A DNA stretch of 64,000 bases from NCBI GenBank assembly GCA_947247005.1, contig OX365955.1, forward strand, positions 1,312,001 through 1,376,000, written 5' to 3'. Made by a program: the position numbers and the translations under genes. Positions 37,101 through 43,552 of this stretch are shown here, piece by piece (the stretch's first letter is position 1; the number at the start of each line of letters is the position of its first letter). The DNA comes from Spisula solida (Eukaryota > Mollusca > Bivalvia > Venerida > Mactridae). The notes beneath the pieces were generated by a model. The model was given only the letters and a program-made list of their open reading frames with translations, did no database searches and was not told where the DNA came from.

Positions 37101-40100
37101 GGTGTGAAATTGTTTACCCAGCAATTCTTTTGGCGTCTTTCGGAAAGGGTCCGTTCAGATTGGGAATTTTCGCAGCGTGACAACTTGAAATTGTGTAATT
37201 TCATGAAGCAGAAAGGCCAAATAAAACTGGTGTCTTTGAACTTTTATGCTTGACCTCTTGTCAAAAACTATCATTTTATGTCCGATTTCGAAAAAAAAAC
37301 ATTTTAAATGTTCATTGGGAATTTCTCCATTCAAATTTGGTAAGATTATAGCCTTTATGTAATTGGGAAAGGGTCCGATAACCAGACCCTAATAAAGAAG
37401 GCAAAAACTCAATGTTACCTGGTACTGGTATTCTGCTTCTGGTCATCATCAGATACCAGGAGAGCATTTATTGAGTACATGATTGTAATCAGATTGTATT
37501 TTTAAAACAACTCAAAGATACTTAATACTCAGCCAGCAATATATTGCCGAAATCAACTTTGCCCTTTAGTATACAATTAGATAGATGACTGTGTCTGGGC
37601 ACTATCTGGTGTGCTCCTCACCCTCAATGATTGCTCTTGTTTCTATTGGTCAATATTGACACACCTTCTGTCATAGTGAGCTTTTATTGGCCGATATTGA
37701 CACGCTTCTGTCAAAATGAGTTATCATTGGTTAATACTGTCACACCTTCTGTCATAGTGAGCTCTCATTGGTTACTTTTGTTTGCAGAAAGTGATGGAAG
37801 TGGATAAAGAGAATGAGGGAGGAAACGCAAGCTCTCATACGTTCAGTACACCAACGTGTCACATGACGCCTGCGGGTACGTCGTCACAGATGAAGCATAC
37901 TCCTATACGACCTCTTACAGCCGCATATATGGCCGCTAGGAGTGAAAATGAGGTACTTTAGACCACTATATTTGTGTGATCTTGTTGTGTATTTGGTTAA
38001 CAGGCTTCTTACGCCGCCAAATCGCTGGCTTAGAATTAGGTCATAAGTGTTACTTACGACCTTATAAGACTTATGCATATTTGAAATCTGCATCACGAGG
38101 CGCTTCTGGTGAGCCTATGAAAATCGGAGCTGGTCATGTTGACCAAACCAAAGTTTAAAAAGCGTGTTTTTCCATAAGTAAAGAGCAGTTTTCAGAAAGC
38201 TTTTTCTTGTTAGGTGACAAGTGACAAGGTGAGCTATTGTGATCACTCTTTGTCCGTCCGTCCGTGCGTCAACATTTCATTCAAACGACTTCTCTTCCTA
38301 AACCACTTGACCAATTTCAACCAAACTTCACAGGAATGTTCCTTGGGTGGTCCTTTCTTTAAATAGCTAAAAGAATTGTAATCTATAAATAACTCTGGTT
38401 GCCATGGCAACCGATAGGAAAATCTTTAAAAAAACCATAAAAAATCAACCGCTTGCCTGATTTCAAAATAATTTTACAGAAATAGTTGTAAGGTGACCCT
38501 CTTACAAAATTGACATATTTGTCTTGATTCGTCAAAAACCATGGCCGCCAGTGGGTGGGGTGCTGTTTTTCCCTATATATCTATAGTAAAATATTTAAAA
38601 ATCTTCTCCTCTAAAAGTACTGGTTGGATTTCATTATAAATTGGTTAAATTGTTCCTTGGGTGATCCTTTCTTAAAATAGCTTAAAGAATTACATTCCAT
38701 GCATAACTCTGGTTGCCATGGCAACCAATAGGAAAATCTTTTAAAAAATCATAAAAAAATCAACCGCTTGCCAGATTTCAAAATAATTTTACAGAAATAG
38801 TTGTTGGGTGACCCTCTTAAATTGACATATTTGTCCTGATTCGTCTAAAAACATGGCTGCCAGTGGGTGGGGCGCTGTTTTCCCCTATATATCCATAGTG
38901 AAATCTTCTCCTCTAAAAGTACTGGTTGAATTTCATATTAAATGGGTAACAATATTCCTTGGGTTATCCTTTCTAAAAATAGTTAAAAGAATTATAACCC
39001 ATGCAGAACTCTGGTTGCCATGACAATTGATTGGAAACAACTTTTTAAAAAGAACATGGTTCTACTTGATCAATGTGCACAGGTGAGCAACCTAGGGCCC
39101 TGTGGGCTCTCTTGTTTTCTCATAATATTTATTTTGTACTTACGACCTTCTAATTCTAAGCCAGCAAAATGTTCCTGGATGAGTATTTATGTAATGAAAG
39201 TATATACATTGTGAGGAACTCAATTGAACCGACACATGGTCCTGATCTTGCTGAAGCATCTCAATCTGAGCTAAATGTCATCTAAAAATTTGAATTTATT
39301 TCTGTGGGAGGCTGGACATAAAAATTGGCATCGAAGTAACATCCTGCGTTTACTTCAGATTTATCTTCAATTCAGATTCTTGATGCGAGTAAAATCTCAA
39401 TTTGAGCTGAGACTTCTATTTGAGATGCTACATTTCTATACATGGTTGCGCATTTTAATATTCTCCGAACCGAACTTTTAATATTCTCCCAACTAAACTT
39501 GACGAATGAAAACACAGCGACAAACACAGCGACATATCGAGTGTAATTGTGTTACTTGGCGTCTTAGAAATACTATATTATGAGTAGGCCTACGTGTAAG
39601 TACTTTTAAAAATATGTTAGAAAAAAGTATTAAAATATATAAAAATATATTAGCTGAAGTAAACCACAGTCAAATTGTCACCGTGAATCCACCGCATTCG
39701 CCCACTTTGGCCCACCGTGTTTCCACCTTGAGGGTCGATCTACGAGATATCGGGAAAATGCCACGATGGCAATTTAGAGTGGAACTTTCTGTCCACGGTG
39801 GGCCCGCCACGGTGGCATGCCACCTCAAATTAATTATTGACGCGGTGGCCGAGTGGAAATTGGAAAACCCACCTTGCGTGTACTGTATATAGATCAAATG
39901 GGCCTTTCTAGTACACCTAAGTGGGCCTTTCTGGTACACCTTTGTGGGCCTTTTTGGTTCATTTATACTTGGCCTTTCTGGTAAGTGGGCCTTTTTGACC
40001 CGATACCGGTAATGGCAACCGTGAGGTCGGAGGGGAGATCGTCCTAATGTTGAACGTGGGGACACCACCATGAAAATTGAGTTTGTCAACACAAAGTTTA

Positions 40101-41988
40101 TACCTAACAAGGTCATGGGTTCAAGTCCTACCATTCATCAAGGTCCTGCTAATCACAAATAGTTATTCTATTTAACCATACCAATCAATAATGCAATGTT
40201 TTTAGGACCTGAAAAGTTGGGTACGTTTCGGTTAGGGTACGTTAGTGTGTCAGAGATGTCAACTCGACCCTAATGGTTTTTACTACACTCTTTCTTCATA
40301 CATACTTATGTAACTATAAAAAGTAACATTTCAGCCCTATTATAAGTTATTACAAAGAGAAAACATCCATTCATAGCCCGATATTGAGTGCAATTAAGAC
40401 GTTTACCAATGAACTAAGGTCGGTCCTCTCTGGGATCGCCATTTTTACGGTCCATCCTTTTACCTTAGGGAGTCAGCATCCAATTTTGTGTTTCGTATTG
40501 TTCTAAGTAACATTCCTGTATTAGTGTTAGATCATAGATCGTGCTGAAAAAGGCATCTTCATCAATGTTTTGACAGATGAATTCGAGGAAATATTGACGA
40601 TTTGCAAGGTCAACAGAATCAATATGAAAATGGAACTGATACAGTGTTAAAATATCAGCTTCAAACCATATCACTAGTGTTAGACCCCCGTTACATAGTT
40701 CCATTCCCTATAGTATGCAATTCATGCGAAGATAACTTCATATAAAGCGAAAAACTCGAAAGAAAATCTCAAATTTCATTGCACTTTTTTCGCCGTATTT
40801 TGTTACTATTTTTAGTAACACAGGTGCTTGGAAGGTGATATTTACAAATACAGTGATCGTTTTTAAACGAAATAATCGCCTAAGGTATTTTTTCCCCTAA
40901 GTTAGATTCTTGCCTAAGGAATTTCCTCATGTCAAGTTGAGGGAAAAAAGTTAGGGAATATCTTCCCTAAGGTAAAATATGGAGATAAGGAATTTTTTCC
41001 CTTAGTAACCTTAGGTGCTTTATGAATACCGGCCCAGATGTTTTACATAATATTATGTAAATCAAGAATTGAGATAAAAAATTAATTGATTTTATTTTCT
41101 TTAAATTAAGAAATAATAAATTTGTACCTGTGTTTGATCGTAGAATAAAGCACAGTCACGAGTTTGGATATGTAGTTATAAAATTATGAGTGTGTAGCAG
41201 GATGATTAAATGTACACATCCAAGCACAGGTACAAATTCATTATTTCGATTCTAACATAGCCAATATTCTGCATTTGACAACACATCAAGACATAATAAC
41301 CACAGCAACATAGTAACCACAGCAACATAGTAACCACAGCAACATAGTAACCACAGCAACATGGTTACCATAGCAACATGGCAACCACAGTAGCATAGTA
41401 ACCACAGCAACATGGTTACCACAGCAACATGGCAACCACAGTAACATAGTAACCACATCAACATGGTTACCACAGCAACATGGTTACCACAGTAACACAG
41501 TAACCACAGCAACATGGTTACCACAGCAACATGGCAACCACAGTAACATAGTAACCACAGCAACATGGTTACCACAGCAACATGGCAACCACAGTAACAT
41601 AGTAACCACAGCAACATGGTAACCACAGCAACATAGTAACCATAGCAACCTAGTAACCACAGCAACCTAGTAACCACAGCACTATTTTCTTCCACTGAAG
41701 CTTTTTTGCAGTTTGAAGTTATTCATCCATTGCTGTTTTATCATTAATTTTAGCACAGCTTGGTTTCCTCTGTGTGTATGTTGAATAAATAACGTCTGAA
41801 TAACAATAACTAACAGGCCTTGGCTATCTCTACTCTGTCGTTAGGTCAATTTGCAAATTATAATAAAGTTCAAAACATTGTGAATAATTCCTAGCATACA
41901 ATTGTTTCAGGTAATTCCAAATAGTCAAGCACCGAAGAAAAACAACGGTGTTGTTAGTAAAATGATGGAGTACATGTTTGGTTGGTAG
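16124..41988 (+). CDS. NUP35: Nucleoporin NUP35 (Nup53), whole gene, 11 coding exons
   Basis: Joined coding exons 16124-16145, 19121-19245, 22060-22169, 25521-25650, 29924-29972, 33096-33207, 34724-34777, 36405-36474, 36969-37097, 37788-37952 and 41911-41988 give 1044 bases, i.e. 347 residues plus stop (human protein about 326). NUP35 is a scaffold/linker nucleoporin of the inner ring that binds NUP93, NUP155 and NDC1 and touches the nuclear membrane. Residues 1-182 are a low-complexity Ser/Pro-rich linker with family blocks [12 protein letters not shown] (exon 2) and [13 protein letters not shown] (171-183). Residues about 195-266 are the atypical dimerising RRM ([39 protein letters not shown]). 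The C-terminus [12 protein letters not shown] is the membrane-binding amphipathic helix. The start is chosen because a stop (TGA) lies in frame immediately upstream and the exon 1 donor phase fits exon 2. Every intron is GT/AG and all phases agree. Confidence 0.96.
16551..17177. mobile_element. MITE-like element in NUP35 intron 1 (GTAGCCTC ends)
   Basis: The left end GTAGCCTCTATTCC, followed by CTACAAGTTCGTGCAT, is mirrored on the right (17141-17177) with the same ACAAGTTCGTGCAT block. It is about 625 bases with no coding capacity. Directly after the right end comes TACTGGCTGGCGA, which resembles the end of the neighbouring 18005-19048 element. Confidence 0.7.
18005..19048. mobile_element. 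Inverted-end element in NUP35 intron 1 (ACTGGCTGGCGAGTAG)
   Basis: TACTGGCTGGCGAGTAGTTT at 18005 is mirrored at 19029-19048 (rc TATACTGGCTGGCGAGTAGT), about 25 bases with one or two differences. The interior includes a G-rich repeat fragment (18455-18615) and no transposase. A related end (CTACTGGCTGGCGA) occurs at 17174 and a partial mirror (GCCTGCCAGTAGGC) near 17917, suggesting a second, older copy to its left. Confidence 0.65.
19121..19245 (+). CDS. NUP35: NUP35 coding exon 2
   Basis: Acceptor TTGTTTACAG, donor TCG|GTAAGA. It completes Gly-8 and encodes [18 protein letters not shown], then [10 protein letters not shown]. This corresponds to the conserved SEPM..GSPTSP and FLPGFLMGD region of vertebrate NUP35. 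It ends in phase 0. Confidence 0.93.
19811..20077. mobile_element. Short MITE in NUP35 intron 2 (GTTGCCTAAC ends)
   Basis: CCCGTTGCCTAACAAA on the left is mirrored by TTTGGTTAGGCAACAGG on the right, with GCGCTATCGAGCGC-type symmetric blocks inside. About 265 bases, GC-richer than its surroundings, no coding potential. Confidence 0.7.
20525..21970. repeat. Interspersed repeat family F, split by a later insertion
   Basis: Two halves (about 20525-20915 and 21823-21970) of a repeat whose other copies are at about 37130-37400 (plus) and 60240-60895 (minus, itself interrupted). Shared landmarks are GGAAAGGGTCCG, CGTTCAGATTGGGAATTTT, CAGAAAGGCCAAATAAAAC, GCTTGACCTCTTGTCAAAAA and AATGTTCATTGG. The halves are separated by the element at 20916-21822. 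Confidence 0.75.
20916..21822 (+). mobile_element. HINE/Helentron-like element, family B
   Basis: It begins ATGCTCCCCGAAGGGTGAGC (hairpin), then ATAGTAGCCGC and a GTCCGTCC tract. The body is made of about three diverged tandem units containing CTTCATAGGTGAATAGA and TAACTCTTGATTG. It ends with CCCCACGGGG...CCCCG and GATCTTGT before a T-run. It sits inside repeat family F, whose empty copies show an insertion in a T-run without target duplication. Confidence 0.7.
22060..22169 (+). CDS. NUP35: NUP35 coding exon 3
   Basis: Acceptor CTTCTGTAG, donor AAG|GTAAAAC (22170). Encodes [20 protein letters not shown] followed by [17 protein letters not shown], part of the disordered N-terminal linker (residues 50-86). 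It ends in phase 2. From about 22121 to its end this exon is the founder of the minisatellite that fills most of intron 3. Confidence 0.9.
22121..24945 (+). repeat. Exon-derived minisatellite (exon 3 end + splice donor), ~46 units
   Basis: Unit of about 63 bases (a shorter class lacks TGTATTTTA). About 48-50 bases correspond to the last part of NUP35 exon 3 (CCAACATGTCAGGG, AACTATCAGGAACCC, CAAG) and about 13 to the start of intron 3 (GTAAAACTGTATTTTA). My count of donor-like AAGGTAAAAC sites is about 46, including the real one. Variant positions (A/G and C/T in GGGACGC, C/T in CCCAAGG) are shuffled between units. One block of roughly eight to ten units near 22730-23090 recurs almost exactly near 23280-23640, showing segmental duplication inside the array. 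Confidence 0.95.
25521..25650 (+). CDS. NUP35: NUP35 coding exon 4
   Basis: Acceptor TTGACATTTCAG, donor CAG|GTACCT. Encodes (R)[19 protein letters not shown], then [18 protein letters not shown] and YTTPSQ. This corresponds to the vertebrate KDKSGAPPVRSI block of the linker. It ends in phase 0. Its 3' part is repeated three more times in the intron that follows. Confidence 0.93.
25540..26066 (+). repeat. Tandem copies of exon 4 3' part plus donor (4 x 131 bases)
   Basis: Donor sites GTACCTCTTCTTATA lie at 25651, 25782, 25913 and 26044, exactly 131 bases apart. Each intronic copy repeats about 110 bases of exon 4 (from AAAGGCGGAGTTCC) with few changes and stays open in the exon 4 frame, but lacks the original TTTCAG acceptor. 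Reading through any donor meets TAA within seven codons (GTACCT..ACAATAA). The low divergence indicates a recent amplification. Confidence 0.93.
26090..26260 (+). repeat. Interspersed repeat family G
   Basis: Shares AAGCCACATTTTGACCC, ATTTTGGTTTGAAGG and AGTATCAAAATGACCGT with copies at about 33540-33735 and 47320-47455. Borders are uncertain and it has no coding potential. Confidence 0.6.
26970..27703 (+). mobile_element. Possible HINE-like element (CTGCGAGC hairpin)
   Basis: It begins ACCTGCGAGCCTTGAGCGAG with a hairpin and ends with TTTGCTCGCAGGAACTATTTG then ACTTGTTT. The layout of starting hairpin, body and TTGT end before T resembles the other such elements here, but there is no GTCC tract. 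The assignment is weak. Confidence 0.35.
28151..28890 (+). mobile_element. HINE-like element, family C copy 1 (tandem body)
   Basis: It begins TTGTGCCCCCACACTTATTT with a hairpin closing at GTGGGGGGC, then ATAGCATTGGTGCTGTCCGT and a (GTAC)n run (about 28207-28233). The body is about five diverged units of roughly 160 bases, each with TTGTGTGTTGAACTCCTC and TTACTTTTACTATATACCCT. The 161-codon open frame across two units is repeat-derived. A shorter copy is at 32647-33055. The right end is obscured by the next element. Confidence 0.65.
28898..29177 (+). mobile_element. HINE/Helentron-like element, family A copy 2
   Basis: Same ends and body as the copy at 5441-5728, from TATGCCCCCGTATCGATAG through the (GTCC)n tract to GCGTTTATTGAACGCAGTC and TTGT. 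It follows directly on the family C element, in intron 4 of NUP35. Confidence 0.75.
29490..29852. mobile_element. MITE family M copy 1 (CTGTAAAAT ends)
   Basis: The left end ACTGTAAAATAATTAAAT is mirrored by AATGATTTTACAG on the right. Inner landmarks are ATTTCGTG...CACGAAAT and ATCCACGAAATTAAATC. A second copy lies at 54585-54987 in opposite orientation. It has no coding capacity. Confidence 0.65.
29924..29972 (+). CDS. NUP35: NUP35 coding exon 5
   Basis: Acceptor TTTCTCTTTCTAG, donor CAG|GTAAAT. Encodes [16 protein letters not shown] plus the first base of Gly-146, matching in place and style the vertebrate SPLVGVTSTPG stretch. It is short (49 bases), but both splice sites and the phases on each side agree. 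Confidence 0.85.
30434..32218. mobile_element. 1.8-kb element with CAGGGCT ends and 5-base target duplication
   Basis: The left end CAGGGCTCGCGCTGTCG and right end (rc) CAGGGCTAGCTCTGGCT are imperfect inverted repeats, flanked on both sides by ATTAT (30429-30433 and 32219-32223). Both ends carry TTGGCCC-type blocks. The interior includes an exon-like patch (31298-31561), an AATAAA at 31756 and a GC-rich stretch (32080-32165). No transposase could be read. It lies within NUP35 intron 5. Confidence 0.65.
31298..31561 (+). pseudogene. Exon-like patch with one in-frame stop inside the CAGGGCT element
   Basis: After a TTTTTTTCAG acceptor-like sequence, one frame reads [20 protein letters not shown] and [12 protein letters not shown]. 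It then meets a TAA and continues with [20 protein letters not shown] and [12 protein letters not shown] before TAG. The pattern of Cys, Trp and His residues looks like real protein. I do not recognise the family. It could be a captured host exon or the remnant of a transposase C-terminus. Confidence 0.35.
32563..32640 (-). repeat. tRNA-derived SINE head, minus strand
   Basis: On the minus strand there is a GGTAGCGGAGGCCTAGACG A-box-like block and a GGGTTCGATCCCTG B-box. The sequence ends CTGCGCCAC. The cloverleaf is imperfect, so a SINE head is more likely than a working tRNA. Confidence 0.6.
32647..33055 (+). mobile_element. HINE-like element, family C copy 2
   Basis: It begins TTTGTGGCCCCACACTAATA and then GGGGGGGCATATAGCATTGG, a short GTCC tract and two diverged body units like those at 28151-28890. 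It ends about 40 bases before the exon 6 acceptor. The right terminus is not clear. Confidence 0.65.
33096..33207 (+). CDS. NUP35: NUP35 coding exon 6
   Basis: Acceptor TGTATTTTACCAG, donor GG|GTATGT. Encodes [18 protein letters not shown], then [16 protein letters not shown], the most conserved linker motif before the RRM (vertebrate [13 protein letters not shown]). Enters in phase 1 and leaves in phase 2. Confidence 0.95.
34003..34280 (+). mobile_element. HINE/Helentron-like element, family A copy 3
   Basis: In intron 6, in a T-run, with the full family A layout ending in GAACGCAGTCTTGT. The GTCC tract has more pure units than the other copies. It is highly similar to the copy at 34978-35269 on the other side of exon 7. 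Confidence 0.8.
34724..34777 (+). CDS. NUP35: NUP35 coding exon 7
   Basis: Acceptor TGTTGATTTCAG, donor GG|GTACAG. Encodes (G)[17 protein letters not shown], matching vertebrate DSLTSEDHLDDSWVTVF, and begins strand 1 of the RRM with Trp-196. At 54 bases it enters and leaves in the same phase, so its loss would keep the reading frame. Confidence 0.95.
34816..35359. mobile_element. MITE family H copy 1, interrupted
   Basis: Ends GCTGGCTTATAATTAGAAGG and (mirrored) CCTTCTCATTCTAAGCCAGC. The body includes ATATTTGAAATCTGCATCAC and AGTTTTCAGATAG. A family A element (34978-35269) is inserted in its GTTTTTCC site; the copy at 38023-39164 has that site empty. Confidence 0.75.
34978..35269 (+). mobile_element. 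HINE/Helentron-like element, family A copy 4
   Basis: Full-length family A element in intron 7, inside MITE family H. Joining the flanks (GTTTGTTTT and TCCATATG) restores the uninterrupted host sequence seen at about 38170 (GTGTTTTTCCATAAG). This shows no target duplication and insertion between T residues. Confidence 0.8.
35702..35855. mobile_element. Short MITE with TACTGTAAACC ends
   Basis: ATACTGTAAACCTAGAAATT on the left is mirrored by AATTTGGTTTACAGTAT on the right, about 150 bases with AT-rich symmetric inner blocks and no coding capacity. The ends resemble those of MITE family M. Confidence 0.55.
35940..36395 (+). repeat. 41-base CCAATCAGAGCTC tandem array before exon 8
   Basis: About eleven units of TTGACCAATCAGAGCTCATT followed by ATGCCAGAAGGTGTGTCAGT. 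Every unit carries a CCAATCA box, which fits the NF-Y consensus. The last unit runs into the exon 8 acceptor region. Reverse-oriented units of the same family occur at 37620-37775, 42005-42460 and 48700-48945, and scattered forward units at 36495-36645. Confidence 0.9.
36405..36474 (+). CDS. NUP35: NUP35 coding exon 8
   Basis: Acceptor TGTTTTTCAG, donor GTT|GTAAGT. Encodes [20 protein letters not shown] and KHV (residues 202-224), helix 1 and strand 2 of the RRM, nearly identical to vertebrate [20 protein letters not shown]. Ends in phase 0. Confidence 0.97.
36847..36967 (+). repeat. 30-base CCAATCAAAATGCTTG array before exon 9
   Basis: Four units of ATCCAATCAAAATGCTTGAA followed by TCTTTTATTTTA. 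The last unit merges into the polypyrimidine tract and acceptor of exon 9 (CTCGTTATTTTTTCAG), suggesting that the intron end itself seeded the array. Confidence 0.85.
36969..37097 (+). CDS. NUP35: NUP35 coding exon 9
   Basis: Acceptor TTATTTTTTCAG, donor AAG|GTAGGT. Encodes residues 225-267: [20 protein letters not shown], then [20 protein letters not shown] and IDK, the second half of the atypical RRM. The position usually held by RNP aromatic residues reads [10 protein letters not shown], as in the family, which is thought not to bind RNA in the normal way and to dimerise instead. It is an exact 43 codons, phase 0 on both sides. Confidence 0.97.
37130..37400 (+). repeat. Interspersed repeat family F, copy in NUP35 intron 9
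   Basis: Uninterrupted copy of the repeat described at 20525-21970, running from GGAAAGGGTCCG to a second GGGAAAGGGTCCG. It serves as an empty-site reference: GTCCGATTTC joins an A-rich stretch and AATGTTCATTGGG without an insert. Confidence 0.7.
37620..37775 (-). repeat. CCAAT-family array (reverse) before exon 10
   Basis: About four diverged units with TATTGGTCAATATTGACAC and ACCTTCTGTCATAGTGAGCT, the reverse complement of the array before exon 8. The last unit ends GAGCTCTCATTGGTTACTTT, 13 bases before the exon 10 acceptor junction. Confidence 0.8.
37788..37952 (+). CDS. NUP35: NUP35 coding exon 10
   Basis: Acceptor TTTTGTTTGCAG, donor GAG|GTACTT. Encodes residues 268-322: [12 protein letters not shown], a Ser/Thr-rich stretch, then [20 protein letters not shown], matching vertebrate STMRPLATAYKASTSDY. 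Exactly 55 codons, phase 0 on both sides. Confidence 0.95.
38023..39164. mobile_element. MITE family H copy 2, interrupted
   Basis: Ends GCTGGCTTAGAATTAGG and (mirrored) CTAATTCTAAGCCAGC. It is interrupted at TTTTTCTTGT/TTTCTC by a different element (38211-39115). The first copy (34816-35359) has this site uninterrupted (TTTTTTCTTGTTTTCTC). Confidence 0.75.
38211..39115 (+). mobile_element. HINE-like element, family D
   Basis: It begins with a hairpin region AGGTGACAAGTGACAAGGTG, then AGCTATTGTGATCAC and a GTCCGTCC tract. Its body is three diverged ~300-base units (GGTTGCCATGGCAACC, TTACAGAAATAGTTGT, CAGTGGGTGGGG). It ends with AGGGCCCTGTGGGCTCTCTT and GT. The site is an interrupted MITE H copy. 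Confidence 0.75.
39660..40000. repeat. GC-rich symmetric patch and GTGGGCCTTTCTGGTACACC repeats
   Basis: 39660-39890 is GC-rich for this window, with near-palindromic blocks such as CCACGGTGGGCCCGCCACGG. It is followed by several units of GTGGGCCTTTCTGGTACACC (about 39897-39990). The open frames on both strands here are by-products of high GC. Confidence 0.5.
40845..41035. repeat. CCTAAGG-rich element fragment ending ATACCGGCCCA
   Basis: Alternating CCTAAGGTATTTTTTCCC / GGGAAAAAAGTTAGGGAA blocks give local inverted symmetry. The sequence ends GCTTTATGAATACCGGCCCA, typical of one end of a MITE. The opposite end was not identified. Confidence 0.5.
41285..41690. repeat. 17/51-base minisatellite in NUP35 intron 10
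   Basis: Unit ACCACAGCAACATAGTA (17 bases) with variants CATGGTT and CATGGCA arranged in a higher-order 51-base pattern. Because 51 is a multiple of 3, the minus strand stays open for 147 codons with a 17-residue period rich in Leu, Val, Cys and Tyr. I regard that frame as a by-product. Confidence 0.9.
41911..41988 (+). CDS. NUP35: NUP35 coding exon 11 and stop
   Basis: Acceptor ATTGTTTCAG; the frame ends at TAG (41986-41988). Encodes [20 protein letters not shown] and YMFGW, equal in form to vertebrate VISDRQTPKKDESLVSKAME and YMFGW. This helix anchors the protein in the nuclear membrane. Confidence 0.97.
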   Translation, partial: VIPNSQAPKKNNGVVSKMMEYMFGW

Positions 41989-42004
41989 CGTTATACATCA
42001 TGTG

Positions 42005-42460
42005 GATCCATGTCAGCTCTGATTGGTAAATATTGACACACCTTCAAGAATAGTGATATCTCATTGGTCAATATTGACACACCTTCAAGAATCGTGATAT
42101 CTCATTGGTCAATATTGACACACCTTCAAGAATAGTGATATCCATTTGGTCAATATTGACACACCTTCAAGAATAACCAATTCTCATTGGACAATATTGA
42201 CACACCATCAAGAATATAGAGCCGGCATTTGATCCATGATTGTGATTGTGTTTTCTACTGACTTGTGATAATTGTTCTAGTATCAAGGATTGGAACACAT
42301 TGTGCAATTCTAATGAACTCTCATTGGTCAATATTGACACATCTTCAAAAATAGTGTGTTCTCATTGGTCAATATTGACACACCTTCAAAAATAGTGAAC
42401 TCTGATTTGTCAATATTGACACACCTTCTGAAATAGTGAACTCTTATTGGTCAAGATTGC
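42005..42460 (-). repeat. CCAAT-family array (reverse) just after the NUP35 stop
   Basis: About nine units of CATTGGTCAATATTGACACA followed by CCTTCAAGAATAGTGATATC, interrupted by unrelated DNA at 42215-42310. It starts about 20 bases after the stop codon, so much of the 3' UTR may consist of this array. I found no clear AATAAA between the stop and 43 kb; ATTAAA occurs near 42912. Confidence 0.85.
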
Positions 42461-42779
42461 TTGATCTCGTCTTTTATGGATTATGCCCCTATGTGACAAA
42501 GTGCAGTAGTCAAGCTTGGCGTCCATTTTACAGTTTGTCACTCTCGTTATGGTCTCCTACTTCATGCAACAGTCTTTCAATGTACTTCTGTGAAGTTTTG
42601 ATAATTTATATAAATCATAAAATGTATGGTACTTTTTTATAGCCTCCACCCCTCATTGTAAAAAATATTTCTTTTACAATGAACTCTTATTGGTCAATAT
42701 TGCCATAGGCACATGTTTCAAATTATCTGAGTGTACCCTACATAAAGAGAAGGTAGTGCACGGGCCATGTTTAACAAAA

Positions 42780-43470
42780 TTTAATTAAGGGACCAAAGTT
42801 AAGCGCACCATGCAATTCGATTATATCAGTATAGGATAGAACATGAGTAGCAGTTGTATATGGGATTTTATCCAGTCACTTTCGGCAAAATCTGCCAGTT
42901 AACGGGGTGCCGATTAAACTTAGCTAATATCGGTCACCTGGTCATGTGACTAGTGATAATCCGTCACCTTACCACGTGATCTGACGGCCTTCTTCTTATA
43001 TGCGAGTCGCCGGTTGCAATTCCATGCCCGAGGGTGAGGTTTTCCTATCCAAAATGAGCTGGTGGTTGATCCGTTCTTTCCTTCGACTTACCGGCGTCTA
43101 CACGACGTCTATAAAGATGTCTGACGTCGTTGTTTATCGTGAAGTCACGGAATGAACGTGACGTTGTGCGCTAGTTAGTGCAATATAGTCCCGAGTTTGA
43201 TCCCCTTACTGAGCAGATTAAGCGACTGGATAAATAGAATAATAGGTTAGTGCCGTGAATGAAGTAAAAGTTTATCCGGCTCGGCTGCGGAAATTATCGG
43301 ATTCGCCTTACGGCTCATCCGATAAATTCCTCCACCTTGCCAGATAAACTTTTTCATCCACGGCACTAACCTATTATTGTCTATATAACTCCGGGTGAAA
43401 CGAGGATTATAATCCCATATATGACTGCTACGAGCTGTTCTATCTGACTAAGACCATAGATAAAAAATCT
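42780..43470. mobile_element. Foldback element with an internal 142-base hairpin
   Basis: The left part (42826-42880, GATAGAACATGAGTAGCAG, TATATGGGATTTTATCC) is mirrored by 43400-43450. Near its right end, 43238-43379 is a separate hairpin: AATAATAGGTTAGTGCCGTG is mirrored at 43360-43379, and the pairing continues through AAGTTTATC and AATTATCGGAT. No coding capacity. Confidence 0.7.
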
Positions 43471-43552
43471 TTGTTTATCAGGTACACTTTGCCTATAAAT
43501 CGACCAGTACATAGGATATATTTATTTCTTAATACAATCTGTAGTTTGGTGG

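Noticed and set aside
39670..40134. 154-codon minus-strand open frame
   Set aside because: It lies in a GC-rich symmetric patch with repeated GTGGGCCTTTCTGG units; the translation has no protein-like pattern.
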